Of a DNA stretch of 64,000 nucleotides, positions 17,168 to 24,593 are shown one piece after another (the stretch's first letter is position 1; each line of letters opens with the position of its first letter). Made by a program: the position numbers and the translations under genes. Below the pieces are notes generated by a model. It made no database searches. It worked only from the letters and a program-made list of their open reading frames with translations, and had not been told where the DNA came from. Source of the stretch: Rhodopseudomonas palustris (GTDB taxonomy: Bacteria > Pseudomonadota > Alphaproteobacteria > Rhizobiales > Xanthobacteraceae); contig NZ_CP140155.1 of NCBI RefSeq assembly GCF_034479375.1, positions 496,001 to 560,000 on the forward strand, written 5' to 3'.

Positions 17168-17270
17168 GACAAACAATGCATCCGCGGCGCGCTGCGTCGC
17201 GGTCCCCTTCCTTGGGGCGTTTCCTCCCTAGACTTGGCCCGGGCGCCGATCGGCGACCGGGCCTTTTTAT
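17168..17270 (+). ncRNA. SuhB/MmgR-like small RNA candidate with terminator
   Basis: Three stacked elements are visible. First is a GC hairpin ('CCGCG...CGCGG', about 17182-17202). Next is a single-stranded block 'TTGGGGCGTTTCCTCCCTAG' (17213-17232). Last is a strong Rho-independent terminator: arms GGCCCGG (17236-17242) and CCGGGCC (17257-17263) with a further palindromic inner stem, then TTTTT. A C/U-rich 'GTTTCCTCCCT' block followed by a terminator is what I recall of the alphaproteobacterial suhB/MmgR (ar8) RNAs, which act in trans and influence storage-polymer metabolism in Sinorhizobium. No database search was possible. Confidence 0.55.
17236..17268 (+). terminator. Rho-independent terminator of the small-RNA candidate
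   Basis: A 7-bp outer stem (GGCCCGG/CCGGGCC) encloses the self-complementary 'CGCCGATCGGCG', followed directly by five T residues and an AT-rich tail. Confidence 0.8.
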
Positions 17271-17490
17271 TTTTGATTATGACGCGCGTCAGCCCATGGC
17301 GCCGTCTGGCCTCGACCGATCCGCGCGCACGCGCGCCCATCCGGTCGGCCGTGGGCCTTCACCAAGCGCTTTGCCATCGTGGATCGGTCGTGCCGGAAAA
17401 GGCGCGAGCGGAAAGGTGCCGGGCTGATGTTGGCGGCCGCACCGGGTCGGGCCATGCTGAGCTGTCGGCCGTTTCCTCTCGCGATTATTT

Positions 17491-17507
17491 TGTAGATACG
17501 ATATATT
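17491..17507 (+). promoter_or_regulatory. Candidate brnTA promoter/operator
   Basis: The AT-rich element 'TGTAGATACGATATATT' ends 4 bases before the BrnT start codon. It contains an imperfect palindrome (TTGTA-GA-TACGA) like the sites at which BrnTA complexes repress their own promoter, and a possible -10 box (TATATT). This is inferred from position and symmetry. Confidence 0.35.
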
Positions 17508-17510
17508 GCC

Positions 17511-17762
17511 ATGAAAATCCTGTGGGACGAGCACAAGCGCGTCGTCAATCTCGAGCGTCATGGGATGGACTTCGCGGATCTGGATGAAACTTTCTTCGAG
17601 CGATCGGCGATCGCTCCGGCGAAGCTGGGGAGATTGATTGCGGTGGGACGGTTGCGAAGCGGCGTCATCGTCGTCGTTTTCGTCGAGCTCGGCACCGAAG
17701 CCGTCAGTGTGATCAGCATGCGCCCCGCAAGCCGGAAGGAAAGGAGAGGGATCGATGGCTAA
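17511..17762 (+). CDS. brnT: BrnT ribonuclease toxin
   Basis: The protein has 83 residues. It has the BrnT pattern: 'WDEHKRVVNLERHGMDFADL' near the N-terminus (conserved Asp, Lys, N-x-x-KHG-like block), 'IAVGRLRSGVIVVVF' strands, and the C-terminal 'ISMRPASRKERR' with the conserved Arg-x-Ala-Ser/x-Lys-x-Glu-Arg. BrnT is a RelE-fold endoribonuclease that halts translation until bound by BrnA. The gene precedes and overlaps brnA by 8 bases, the usual toxin-first order. The GC content of the promoter region is lower than its surroundings. Confidence 0.93.
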   Translation: MKILWDEHKRVVNLERHGMDFADLDETFFERSAIAPAKLGRLIAVGRLRSGVIVVVFVELGTEAVSVISMRPASRKERRGIDG

Positions 17763-18054
17763 GAAGACGTTGAAAACCTTCCAGCCTGGCCGGGGTTACA
17801 CCAAGCAGGATTGGGACGACGCCGACAGTCCCGAACTGACCGACGAGCAGATTGCGGCGTTGCGTCCGTTCGCCGAAGTCCTGCCCGACCTCGCGGCCTC
17901 GATCAGGCGCGGGCGCGGGCCGAACAAGGCGCCGACCAAGAAGCTGGTGTCGCTGCGGCTGTCGCGCGAAGTGATCGACAAATACAAGGCCGGCGGCGAC
18001 GGCTGGCAATCGCGCATCGACGCGGACCTGCGGCGGATCAACAAGATCAAGTAG
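17755..18054 (+). CDS. brnA: BrnA antitoxin
   Basis: The protein has 99 residues. The N-terminal part ('YTKQDWDDADSPELT') wraps the toxin in characterised BrnTA complexes. The C-terminal half is a ribbon-helix-helix DNA-binding region with 'KKLVSLRLSREVIDKYKAGG', then 'GWQSRIDADLRRI'. It binds BrnT and represses the shared promoter. The start overlaps the toxin stop by 8 bases. Confidence 0.93.
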   Translation: MAKKTLKTFQPGRGYTKQDWDDADSPELTDEQIAALRPFAEVLPDLAASIRRGRGPNKAPTKKLVSLRLSREVIDKYKAGGDGWQSRIDADLRRINKIK

Positions 18055-18094
18055 CTTTCAATGGAGTATCCGCTCGCAGGAAAGGAACCAACTG

Positions 18095-18388
18095 GTGAAA
18101 GTCTCCAAATTCGATGCGGCTGACTATCTGAAGACGCCGGAAGCCATCGCCGCTTATCTGACGGAAGCATTCGAGACCGACGATGCGGCCTATATCTGCT
18201 CGGCGCTCGACACGGCTGCCCGCGCCAAAGGGATCGGCAGCATCGCCAAGGCCACCGGCCTGTCGCGCGAGAGCCTCTACAGGACATTCAAGGATACGGC
18301 GAAGCCGGAGTTCGAAACAGTGCGCAAGGTGATGGGATCGCTCGGCGTCAAGCTGGTCGCCGAGCCTATCGAACCGGCCGGGGCTTAG
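18095..18388 (+). CDS. HigA-type addiction-module antidote protein, apparently orphan
   Basis: The protein has 97 residues from a GTG with an AGGAAAGGAA site upstream. It matches the 'putative addiction module antidote protein' family: 'FDAADYLKTPEAIAAYLTEA', a central helix with 'AARAKGIGSIAKATGLSRES' and 'LYRTFKDTAKPEFETVRKVM', an HTH of the Cro/HigA kind. Its usual partner, a RelE/HigB-like toxin of about 100 residues, should lie directly upstream. Instead the BrnT-BrnA pair sits there, 40 bases away. It may be an orphan antitoxin or a transcriptional regulator for the BrnTA unit. Confidence 0.8.
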   Translation: MKVSKFDAADYLKTPEAIAAYLTEAFETDDAAYICSALDTAARAKGIGSIAKATGLSRESLYRTFKDTAKPEFETVRKVMGSLGVKLVAEPIEPAGA

Positions 18389-18448
18389 TTCGCGGCGACG
18401 ATTCGCGGCGATGCGAGCGCCGCCGCTGCAATGACCGTCCCGCCCGCC

Positions 18449-19516
18449 TCACAGCCCGAGAAACTTGAACGGCTCGCTCGGTTTGAAGCGGTCGTGGACT
18501 TCGCCCGAGAAGGTGTTGCTCTGGCCGGGGCCGAGGTCGAGCTTTTGCACCGCGCCCTTGTCGGCGGAAAAATCGATTTTGGTCAGGTCGACCCAGAACA
18601 CGTTCGGGGTCAGCGCGGATTCGAAGAAGTACAATTTGCGTTTGTGGTCGACCACGGTGCGCCAGCGCGTCGAGGAGATGTTGGGCTGGTCGGGCGTGGT
18701 GATGCCGTAGGGCACCGAGGCGTTGCGGATCACGCCGAACACGCTGGCGATGGCTTCGACCGGATTCTCCGCTTTCGGGATCGCATCGACATAGAACGAG
18801 GCGCGGGCGAAGCGGTCGGCGGCGCGGTTGGTGCCGGGCAGCATCACGGTTCCGCCGATCTGCTTCCAATAGGCGTTGAGCGCGAGCTGCTGATCGAAGG
18901 TCGGCGAATTGGTCATCACCTGATACTGCCGGCCGTGATGAATCACCTGCTTGCCGTCGATATATTCGATGATGGCGCTGTCGCCGCTTTTGTCCGACAG
19001 CGACAGGTGCACGGTCGCCAGCCGGTTCTCGTCGGGGAGTTGCGCGGTGACGACGGTGAACGGCTCCTTCGCCAGCGCCGCGACGGCCTCCTGCACGGTC
19101 GCGAAATTGTCGAGCACGTATTGCGGCCACAGCGACAGCGCGAGGCCGGGTCTGCCGCCGTCGAGCTTCGGATAGGTCGATTCCGCAAGCCACAGCACGT
19201 TGGCCACGAGGCCGGCCTCGTTGACGCCGTCGGAGGTCGCGATGTCGTAGGCCGAGGCGATCACGCTGCCGTAGCGCGCGGTCCATTGCGCCGAATTCGG
19301 CCCGGCCTCGCCGGAGCGCTTGATGCCGCGCGGGAAGATCCACAGATTGGTGCCGATGTCGCGCGCCCAGTCCATCGAGCGCGCGGTGATCACCTGATCG
19401 CCGGCGCCGAGATAGACCAGGCGGGTGCAGGCCTGCGCCGCCGGCGCGAGCAGCGCGCCGCCGACGACGAGTGCGGCGATGGAGACGGTCACGAAACGAC
19501 GCCTGGATGCGATCAT
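18449..19516 (-). CDS. Linear amide C-N hydrolase (choloylglycine hydrolase / penicillin acylase family)
   Basis: The protein has 355 residues from the ATG at 19516, the start that yields a proper signal peptide. Cleavage after 'AQA' would expose Cys as the new N-terminus ('CTRLVYLG'), the nucleophile of this Ntn-hydrolase family. Supporting motifs are 'ARSMDW' (the conserved Arg and Asp), 'GVNEAGLVANVLWL' and 'VMTNSPTFDQQL', the last with the conserved Asn. Members hydrolyse bile salts, penicillin V or acyl-homoserine lactones. In a free-living alphaproteobacterium acyl-homoserine lactone or another amide is more likely than bile salts. The protein is periplasmic. Confidence 0.9.
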   Translation of the reverse strand: MIASRRRFVTVSIAALVVGGALLAPAAQACTRLVYLGAGDQVITARSMDWARDIGTNLWIFPRGIKRSGEAGPNSAQWTARYGSVIASAYDIATSDGVNEAGLVANVLWLAESTYPKLDGGRPGLALSLWPQYVLDNFATVQEAVAALAKEPFTVVTAQLPDENRLATVHLSLSDKSGDSAIIEYIDGKQVIHHGRQYQVMTNSPTFDQQLALNAYWKQIGGTVMLPGTNRAADRFARASFYVDAIPKAENPVEAIASVFGVIRNASVPYGITTPDQPNISSTRWRTVVDHKRKLYFFESALTPNVFWVDLTKIDFSADKGAVQKLDLGPGQSNTFSGEVHDRFKPSEPFKFLGL

Positions 19517-19856
19517 GGCTGTGGCTCCGATGGTTGGATCTGTTGTCCGGCCGCGCTGGCCGAACCCGGCTCGGTGTAAATCCGATCGTTCAATACGGCT
19601 GGATCGCCGCGGCGAGCGTGGCACGACAGTGCAACAAATCAATGTGTCGGACGACTCATAGTTGATGAAACGTCGATGCGATCTGCGGCGAGTATCCCGC
19701 GGTGCGGGAGGCGCAGAGGAACGTCGCCGCGCCGTCCGCCCCCGGTATGCGTGAACCACCCATGCGCCGAAGCCGCTGTCTCCGAAGGATTTGATACGCT
19801 ATTGAGGTTCAACAGCGATTTCCCCCGATGTCAGCCCGACGAGATTCCGTGCCCGC

Positions 19857-21452
19857 ATGAGCATGTCCGAACACCGCCGCCGCGAGCCGGCCGGCCGGCA
19901 TCTGTTGTCCGACGAAGCGGCGGCGGAACTTTCGCAGATTCCCACCGAAGTGATCGATCTCGGCGACGCGCCGCCGCTGGCGCCGGCGAATACGCTGTCG
20001 CAGGGCGAAGTCCGCGCCATCCTGATGAGCCTGCTGCTGGCGATGTTCCTCGCCGCGCTCGACCAGACCATCGTCGCCACCGCGTTGCCGACGATCGGGC
20101 GGCAGTTCGGCGACGTCGAGAATCTGTCCTGGGTGATCACCGCCTATCTCTTGTCGTCGACCGCGGTGGCGCCGGTGTTCGGCAGCCTCGCCGACATCTA
20201 CGGCCGCCGCGCCACGATCATCGCTTCGATCAGCCTGTTCATCGCCGGTTCAGTGATGTGCGCGCTGGCGCCGAGCCTGCTGGTGCTGATCCTCGGCCGC
20301 GCGCTGCAGGGGCTGGGCGGCGGCGGCATCATGCCGATCGTGCAGACGGTGATTTCCGACGTGGTGACGCCGCGCGAACGCGGCCAGTATCAGGCGTATT
20401 TCTCCGGCGTCTGGGTCTCGGCCGGGATCGGCGGGCCGATCCTCGGCGGCGCCTTCGCCGAGCATCTGCACTGGTCGATGATCTTCTGGATCAACGTGCC
20501 GCTGGCGGCCGGCGCGCTGGCGCTGCTGCTGCCGAAGATGGCGAAGATTCCCGTGTATCACCGCCGCCGCAAGGTCGACTGGCTGGGCGGCGTGTTGCTG
20601 ATGGCGTCGGCCATGGCGGTGATGCTGGCGCTGACCTGGGGCGGCACGCGGTTCTCGTGGCTGTCGCCGACGATCCTGGCGCTGAGCGGCGGCGCGGTGT
20701 TGCTGGCGGTGTGCTTCGTCTGGCACGCGCTGCGGGCGCCCGAGCCGTTCCTGCCACTGCAACTGATGGGCGGCACGGTGGTGCCGTGGGCGATGGCGGC
20801 GGGCGGCTTCGCGATGGGCGCGATGATCGGGCTGACGGTGCACATGCCGCTGTACTACGAAGCCGTGTATCATCTGACCGCGAGCCAGTCCGGCCTGGCG
20901 CTGATCCCGATCGCCGCGGTGTCGGTGCTGGGCGCTGCGTTCACCGGCCGGGCGATGGTGAAGGTCGAGCGCTACAAGCGGATCGCGATCCTCGGCACCG
21001 GCTTTTCGGCGCTGATGGCGGCGGCGATCGCGGTGACGACGCCGCTGCCGCTGTGGCTGTTTCTCGCACTGCTGTCGCTGTTCTCGATCGGGCTCGGCAC
21101 GGTGTTTCCGGTCACCGTGGTGTCGATCCAGAATGCCGTGGCGCGGCCGCAGATCGGCACCGCCACCGGCGCGATGAACTTCTTCCGCGCGCTGATGGCG
21201 TCGTTCACCGTGGCGGCGTTCACCGCGGTGCTGCTGATCGCGTTCGGCGGCGAGATCCAGCTCGGCGGCGCCGAGCATCGCCACGCGATCGGCGCGGTCG
21301 CTTCCGCCGACATGGTGGCGGCGTTCCGCTGGGTGTTCGCTGCGGCCGCCGCGATGCTGGCCGCCTCGGCGATCTGCGTCGCCATCATGGAAGAGCGCAC
21401 GCTCGCCGGCCCGGAGCAGACCTCGCCGCCGCCGCTGGAGATGGCCGAGTAG
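19857..21452 (+). CDS. DHA2-family (EmrB/QacA) multidrug efflux transporter
   Basis: The protein has 531 residues with about 14 hydrophobic helices after a hydrophilic N-terminus of 50 residues. Family motifs are 'LDQTIVATALPTIGRQF' (helix 1), 'GSLADIYGRR' (loop 2-3) and 'GRALQGLGGGGIMPIVQ' (helix 4), with motif C 'GIGGPILGGAFAEHLHW'. It is a proton-driven inner-membrane exporter. EmrA-like adaptor and outer-membrane genes are absent here, so it may act alone. It is divergently transcribed from the amide hydrolase gene. Confidence 0.93.
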   Translation: MSMSEHRRREPAGRHLLSDEAAAELSQIPTEVIDLGDAPPLAPANTLSQGEVRAILMSLLLAMFLAALDQTIVATALPTIGRQFGDVENLSWVITAYLLSSTAVAPVFGSLADIYGRRATIIASISLFIAGSVMCALAPSLLVLILGRALQGLGGGGIMPIVQTVISDVVTPRERGQYQAYFSGVWVSAGIGGPILGGAFAEHLHWSMIFWINVPLAAGALALLLPKMAKIPVYHRRRKVDWLGGVLLMASAMAVMLALTWGGTRFSWLSPTILALSGGAVLLAVCFVWHALRAPEPFLPLQLMGGTVVPWAMAAGGFAMGAMIGLTVHMPLYYEAVYHLTASQSGLALIPIAAVSVLGAAFTGRAMVKVERYKRIAILGTGFSALMAAAIAVTTPLPLWLFLALLSLFSIGLGTVFPVTVVSIQNAVARPQIGTATGAMNFFRALMASFTVAAFTAVLLIAFGGEIQLGGAEHRHAIGAVASADMVAAFRWVFAAAAAMLAASAICVAIMEERTLAGPEQTSPPPLEMAE

Positions 21453-21634
21453 GGACGGCCGGGCGCAGCCACCGCCCTCGGCTCCGCTCAGCGGAATTTC
21501 GATACCCGTGTTCGAAAAGCGAGTAGTCTGCCGCAGAACCGCCTTGCGGGCGCCGCAGGGCGCTCGACAATGGCGCGGGGCGCAGCCAAGCTGGACGAAC
21601 GGCGTGGACGGAATGACGACGAGAGGCGGCGGTG

Positions 21635-23032
21635 ATGGCTTCGCCTGACGGCAGCGGCGAGTCGCTGCGCAAGCGGCGGCAGCGCAATCGTACGCGACTG
21701 CGGCTGGCGACGGTGCTGACCGTGGTGCTGCTCGGCGTCGGGGCGCTGGGCGTGGTGGCCTATCAGGTGCGGCCGGTGACGCTGCGGATCGCGGTGGGGC
21801 CGCCGGGCAGCGACGACCTCAAGCTGATCCAGGCACTGGCGCAGAGCTTCGCGCGCGACCGCAGCGCGGTGCGGCTGACTCCGGTGATCACCGACGGCGC
21901 GACGCCGAGCCTCGCCGCCTGGAGCAAAGGGCAGGCCGATCTCGCCGTCACCCGCGGCGATCTCGACCTGCCGGCCGACGCCCAGGCGGTCGCGATCCTG
22001 CGCAAGAACGTGGTGACGCTGTGGTCGGTGCCCGGCAAAGGCAAGAAGGCCGGCACCGTGAAGAGCATCGCCGATCTCGCCGGCCGCAAGGTCGGGGTGG
22101 TCGGGCGGACGCCGGCCAACATCAAGCTGCTGCACGTCATCCTGGCCGAATCGGGCGTCGCGCCCGACAGGGTCCAGACCGAACAATTCGCCACCTCGGC
22201 GATCGCCGAGATGGCGCGCGACGAGTCGCTTTCCGCTTATCTCGCGGTCGGGCCGCTCGACAGCAAGACCACGGCGGAGGCGATCGCCGCCACCGCAAAG
22301 GCGCGCGGCGAGCCGCGCTTCCTGCCGGTCGACGTCGCGGATTCGATCTCCAAGAAGTATCCGATCTACGATTCCGAGGAGATTCCCGGCAGCACCTTCT
22401 CGAGCGCGCCGGCGCGGCCCGAGGACAAGGTCGACACCGTCAGCGTCAACCACCTGATCGTCGCCAAGCGCGCGTTGTCGAGCGTCGAGATCGCGCAGCT
22501 CACCCGGCAGATCTTCGCCGCGCGGCAGCAGCTCGCGCGCGAGTTGCCGATCGCCGGCAAGATCGAGGCGCCCGACACCGACAAGGCCGCGGCGGTGCCG
22601 GCGCACAGCGGCGCCGCCGCGTTCATCGACGGCACCGAGCGCACCTTCATGGAGCGCAACAGCGACTACATCTGGGGGCTGGTCGTGCTGCTCTCCGGCC
22701 TCGGATCGGCCGGGGCGTGGTTCCGCTCCTACGTCACCCGCGATGAGCGCGCCTCCGGCGCAAGGATGCGCGACCGCGCGCTCGCGCTGGTCGCAAAAGC
22801 GCGCAAGGCGCCTTCGCTCGACGAGCTCGACGCCATGCAGCACGAGATCGATCGCATCCTGCGCGACATGCTGGACTGCTACGACGACGGCGCGATCGAC
22901 GATCTGGCGCCGTTCAACCTGGTGCTCGAGCAGTTCCATCACGCCGTGACCGACCGGCGGAAAACGCTGACGATGCCCAGCGGCGGGATCGCGCCGGCGC
23001 ATCCTGACGCCATCGGAGCCCCGGGCGCGTAG
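21635..23032 (+). CDS. TAXI-type (TRAP) solute-binding protein with two membrane anchors
   Basis: The protein has 465 residues (ATG at 21635; a GTG directly before it is possible). The basic N-terminus and membrane segment (about 22-43) lead to a periplasmic binding-protein fold (about 48-330) with 'LRIAVGPPGSDDLKLIQALA', 'KSIADLAGRKVGVV' and 'LIVAKRALSSVEIAQLTRQI', as in TAXI-family binding proteins. A second membrane helix (about 345-365) returns to the cytoplasm, followed by a helical cytosolic tail with 'DELDAMQHEIDRILRDML'. Two anchors and a tail are unusual for a transport receptor, and no TRAP permease is nearby, so a sensing or assembly role is possible. Confidence 0.8.
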   Translation: MASPDGSGESLRKRRQRNRTRLRLATVLTVVLLGVGALGVVAYQVRPVTLRIAVGPPGSDDLKLIQALAQSFARDRSAVRLTPVITDGATPSLAAWSKGQADLAVTRGDLDLPADAQAVAILRKNVVTLWSVPGKGKKAGTVKSIADLAGRKVGVVGRTPANIKLLHVILAESGVAPDRVQTEQFATSAIAEMARDESLSAYLAVGPLDSKTTAEAIAATAKARGEPRFLPVDVADSISKKYPIYDSEEIPGSTFSSAPARPEDKVDTVSVNHLIVAKRALSSVEIAQLTRQIFAARQQLARELPIAGKIEAPDTDKAAAVPAHSGAAAFIDGTERTFMERNSDYIWGLVVLLSGLGSAGAWFRSYVTRDERASGARMRDRALALVAKARKAPSLDELDAMQHEIDRILRDMLDCYDDGAIDDLAPFNLVLEQFHHAVTDRRKTLTMPSGGIAPAHPDAIGAPGA

Positions 23033-23136
23033 CGCTATCTGAGCAGCGGCGCGTAGCGCCATCCGAGCCAGCGGCGCGTAGCGCCATCTTATCCAGCGGC
23101 GCGTAGCGCCATCGGAGCCAAGCGCCGCGTAGCTGG
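23024..23136. repeat. Short tandem repeat, about 25 bp unit
   Basis: Four to five units of the form 'GGCGCGTAGCGCCATC' plus about nine variable bases start at 23024, 23048, 23073, 23098 and about 23124. Each unit contains the palindrome GGCGC-GTA-GCGCC. The first unit overlaps the stop codon of the TAXI-type gene. Confidence 0.8.
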
Positions 23137-23272
23137 GGCTGTTCCCGGGTTTCCGGGTTGGTTCCGGCATGGAACCCGTCAATGCTCCGGTAATCATTGC
23201 GCTCTAATTTGGGCGGACCCGGCGCGGAAGAAACCGCGAAGCCCGAGCCTGGGCGCATGACAGGAGACGACG

Positions 23273-23437
23273 GTGCGACGCCTGATTTCCCGATTCACTT
23301 CCGACACTTCCGCCGCCACCGCCATCGAATATGCGCTGATCGCGGCCGGCCTCAGCATCGTGATCCTCGTCACGGTCAACGGACTCGGCGCCAAGCTCAA
23401 CACCAGCTACTCCTCCGTGAACACCTCGCTCAAATGA
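23273..23437 (+). CDS. Flp/Fap-type type IVb pilin
   Basis: The protein has 54 residues from a GTG preceded by CAGGAGA. A short basic leader is followed by 'TAIEYALIAAGLSIVIL', the typical Flp pilin core with the conserved Glu-Tyr pair after the prepilin cleavage region and one hydrophobic helix. A short polar C-terminus ('NTSYSSVNTSLK') ends it. Such pilins form Tad adhesion fibres. No tad/cpa assembly genes lie in the window, so this is a solitary pilin gene that must depend on a machinery encoded elsewhere. Confidence 0.85.
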   Translation: MRRLISRFTSDTSAATAIEYALIAAGLSIVILVTVNGLGAKLNTSYSSVNTSLK

Positions 23438-23579
23438 CCGCGCATCGGCGCGGCGATCGGCCGGGAATGGTTAAACAGCGCTGACGATCGGGCCCGCAAT
23501 TCCGGGCATATCGCGGCGGAAATTTTCAGACCCCCCCGGCTATCACCGCACCCGCAAACGAGAAATGTGCGGGGGCACC

Positions 23580-23714
23580 ATGCAGCAGATCGAACTCCAC
23601 CCCGGCCCGTTCGGCCGGCAGACCGTGCGCGACATCATGGCCGCCCTGGCTATCGCCGCGATCATGCTGCTGCTGGCGCCGGTGATCGGACTGATGGTGC
23701 TGCTGTTCGGGTAG
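23580..23714 (+). CDS. Tiny single-span membrane protein
   Basis: The protein has 44 residues from an ATG with a GGGGG stretch just upstream. After a polar N-terminus one long hydrophobic helix (about 20-43, 'AALAIAAIMLLLAPVIGLMV') runs to the stop. No family was recognised. It lies between the pilin and another tiny membrane protein. Coding status rests on the ribosome-binding site and the membrane segment. Confidence 0.5.
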   Translation: MQQIELHPGPFGRQTVRDIMAALAIAAIMLLLAPVIGLMVLLFG

Positions 23715-24152
23715 CGCCGATCCCGGTTGGGGCAGCAGAACCGGGACCTCCAGCTTCACGTCTCGACTCGTGTCTTCCCGCGAAGTCTTCCGGCGAAACG
23801 ACACCCGCGACGCCGGAAAGCGTGCCGGGCCGCGGCCGGTCGGCACGCGTCGGCGTCATCGCCTGCTCGGAATCCATCGCAGGAAAATAGTCCTTGACAG
23901 CGTGACGCTGCTGCAGTAGGGTTCGGCCATGCTCCACAATTGGGTTCGCGGGACGAGGCGCCGGCCGCCGCACTTCGCAGCCGTCGCCCCTCCGACCCCG
24001 TCCGTGACGCTACGATCATCTCGACAGCCGGGATCGTGCTGACTCGCCCGCAGCGGCAAACGGCGGAGCGCCACCCGGAACATCGCAGATGGTCGCGCGT
24101 TGGCGCTCTGAGATGCCGTTCACGGTATCGGGCGACCAGCAGGAGGCGATCG
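23715..24152. other. Intergenic stretch with a promoter-like sequence, no gene supported
   Basis: No open frame here has a believable start or composition. The only structured signal is the promoter-like sequence at 23894-23922. Confidence 0.5.
23894..23922 (+). promoter_or_regulatory. Sigma70-like promoter
   Basis: A consensus -35 box TTGACA (23894-23899) is separated by 17 bases from TAGGGT (23917-23922). It could start a transcript with a leader of about 220 bases ahead of the small membrane protein gene at 24153, or a small RNA. Confidence 0.5.
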
Positions 24153-24308
24153 ATGGCAGGCAAGGATCCGGGGCATGTCGAAACCACGACAGCAACCGAA
24201 GCGAGGCAGGGCGAGCGCGGGCCGTCCATGCTGGCGCTTCTGTTGGCGAGCACCGGTTTAGCCATCCTGATTCTCGGTGTGATCTGGTTCGTCTGGTTCA
24301 GAGTCTGA
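24153..24308 (+). CDS. Small single-span membrane protein
   Basis: The protein has 51 residues from an ATG with a strong AGGAGG site 7 bases upstream. A polar N-terminal half ('MAGKDPGHVETTTATEARQ') is followed by a membrane helix ('MLALLLASTGLAILILGVIW') and a short C-terminus. No family was recognised. A sigma70-like promoter lies about 230 bases upstream. Confidence 0.65.
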   Translation: MAGKDPGHVETTTATEARQGERGPSMLALLLASTGLAILILGVIWFVWFRV

Positions 24309-24593
24309 GTAGCTGTGTACGCTGCGCGGTCATTCGTGCAGCATCCGGATGTATCAGCAAGGTAGCAAACAGGCGGATGGTGCAATCGAACTGATCGCGC
24401 GCGTGCAAGAAACAGCGCGATTATCGCCACATCGTCGCATAGGGATGTCTCATGCGACAGTTGCCGCGAACGCGACGTCCGCAGCTGATCGGGCTCGTAG
24501 TTGCACGAAGATGACTATTAAGTAATTGTTCCGATGTCTCGCTCATAAGACCGATGATCAGTCTATCGTCGCGATCTGAGCGAGGAGATTCGA

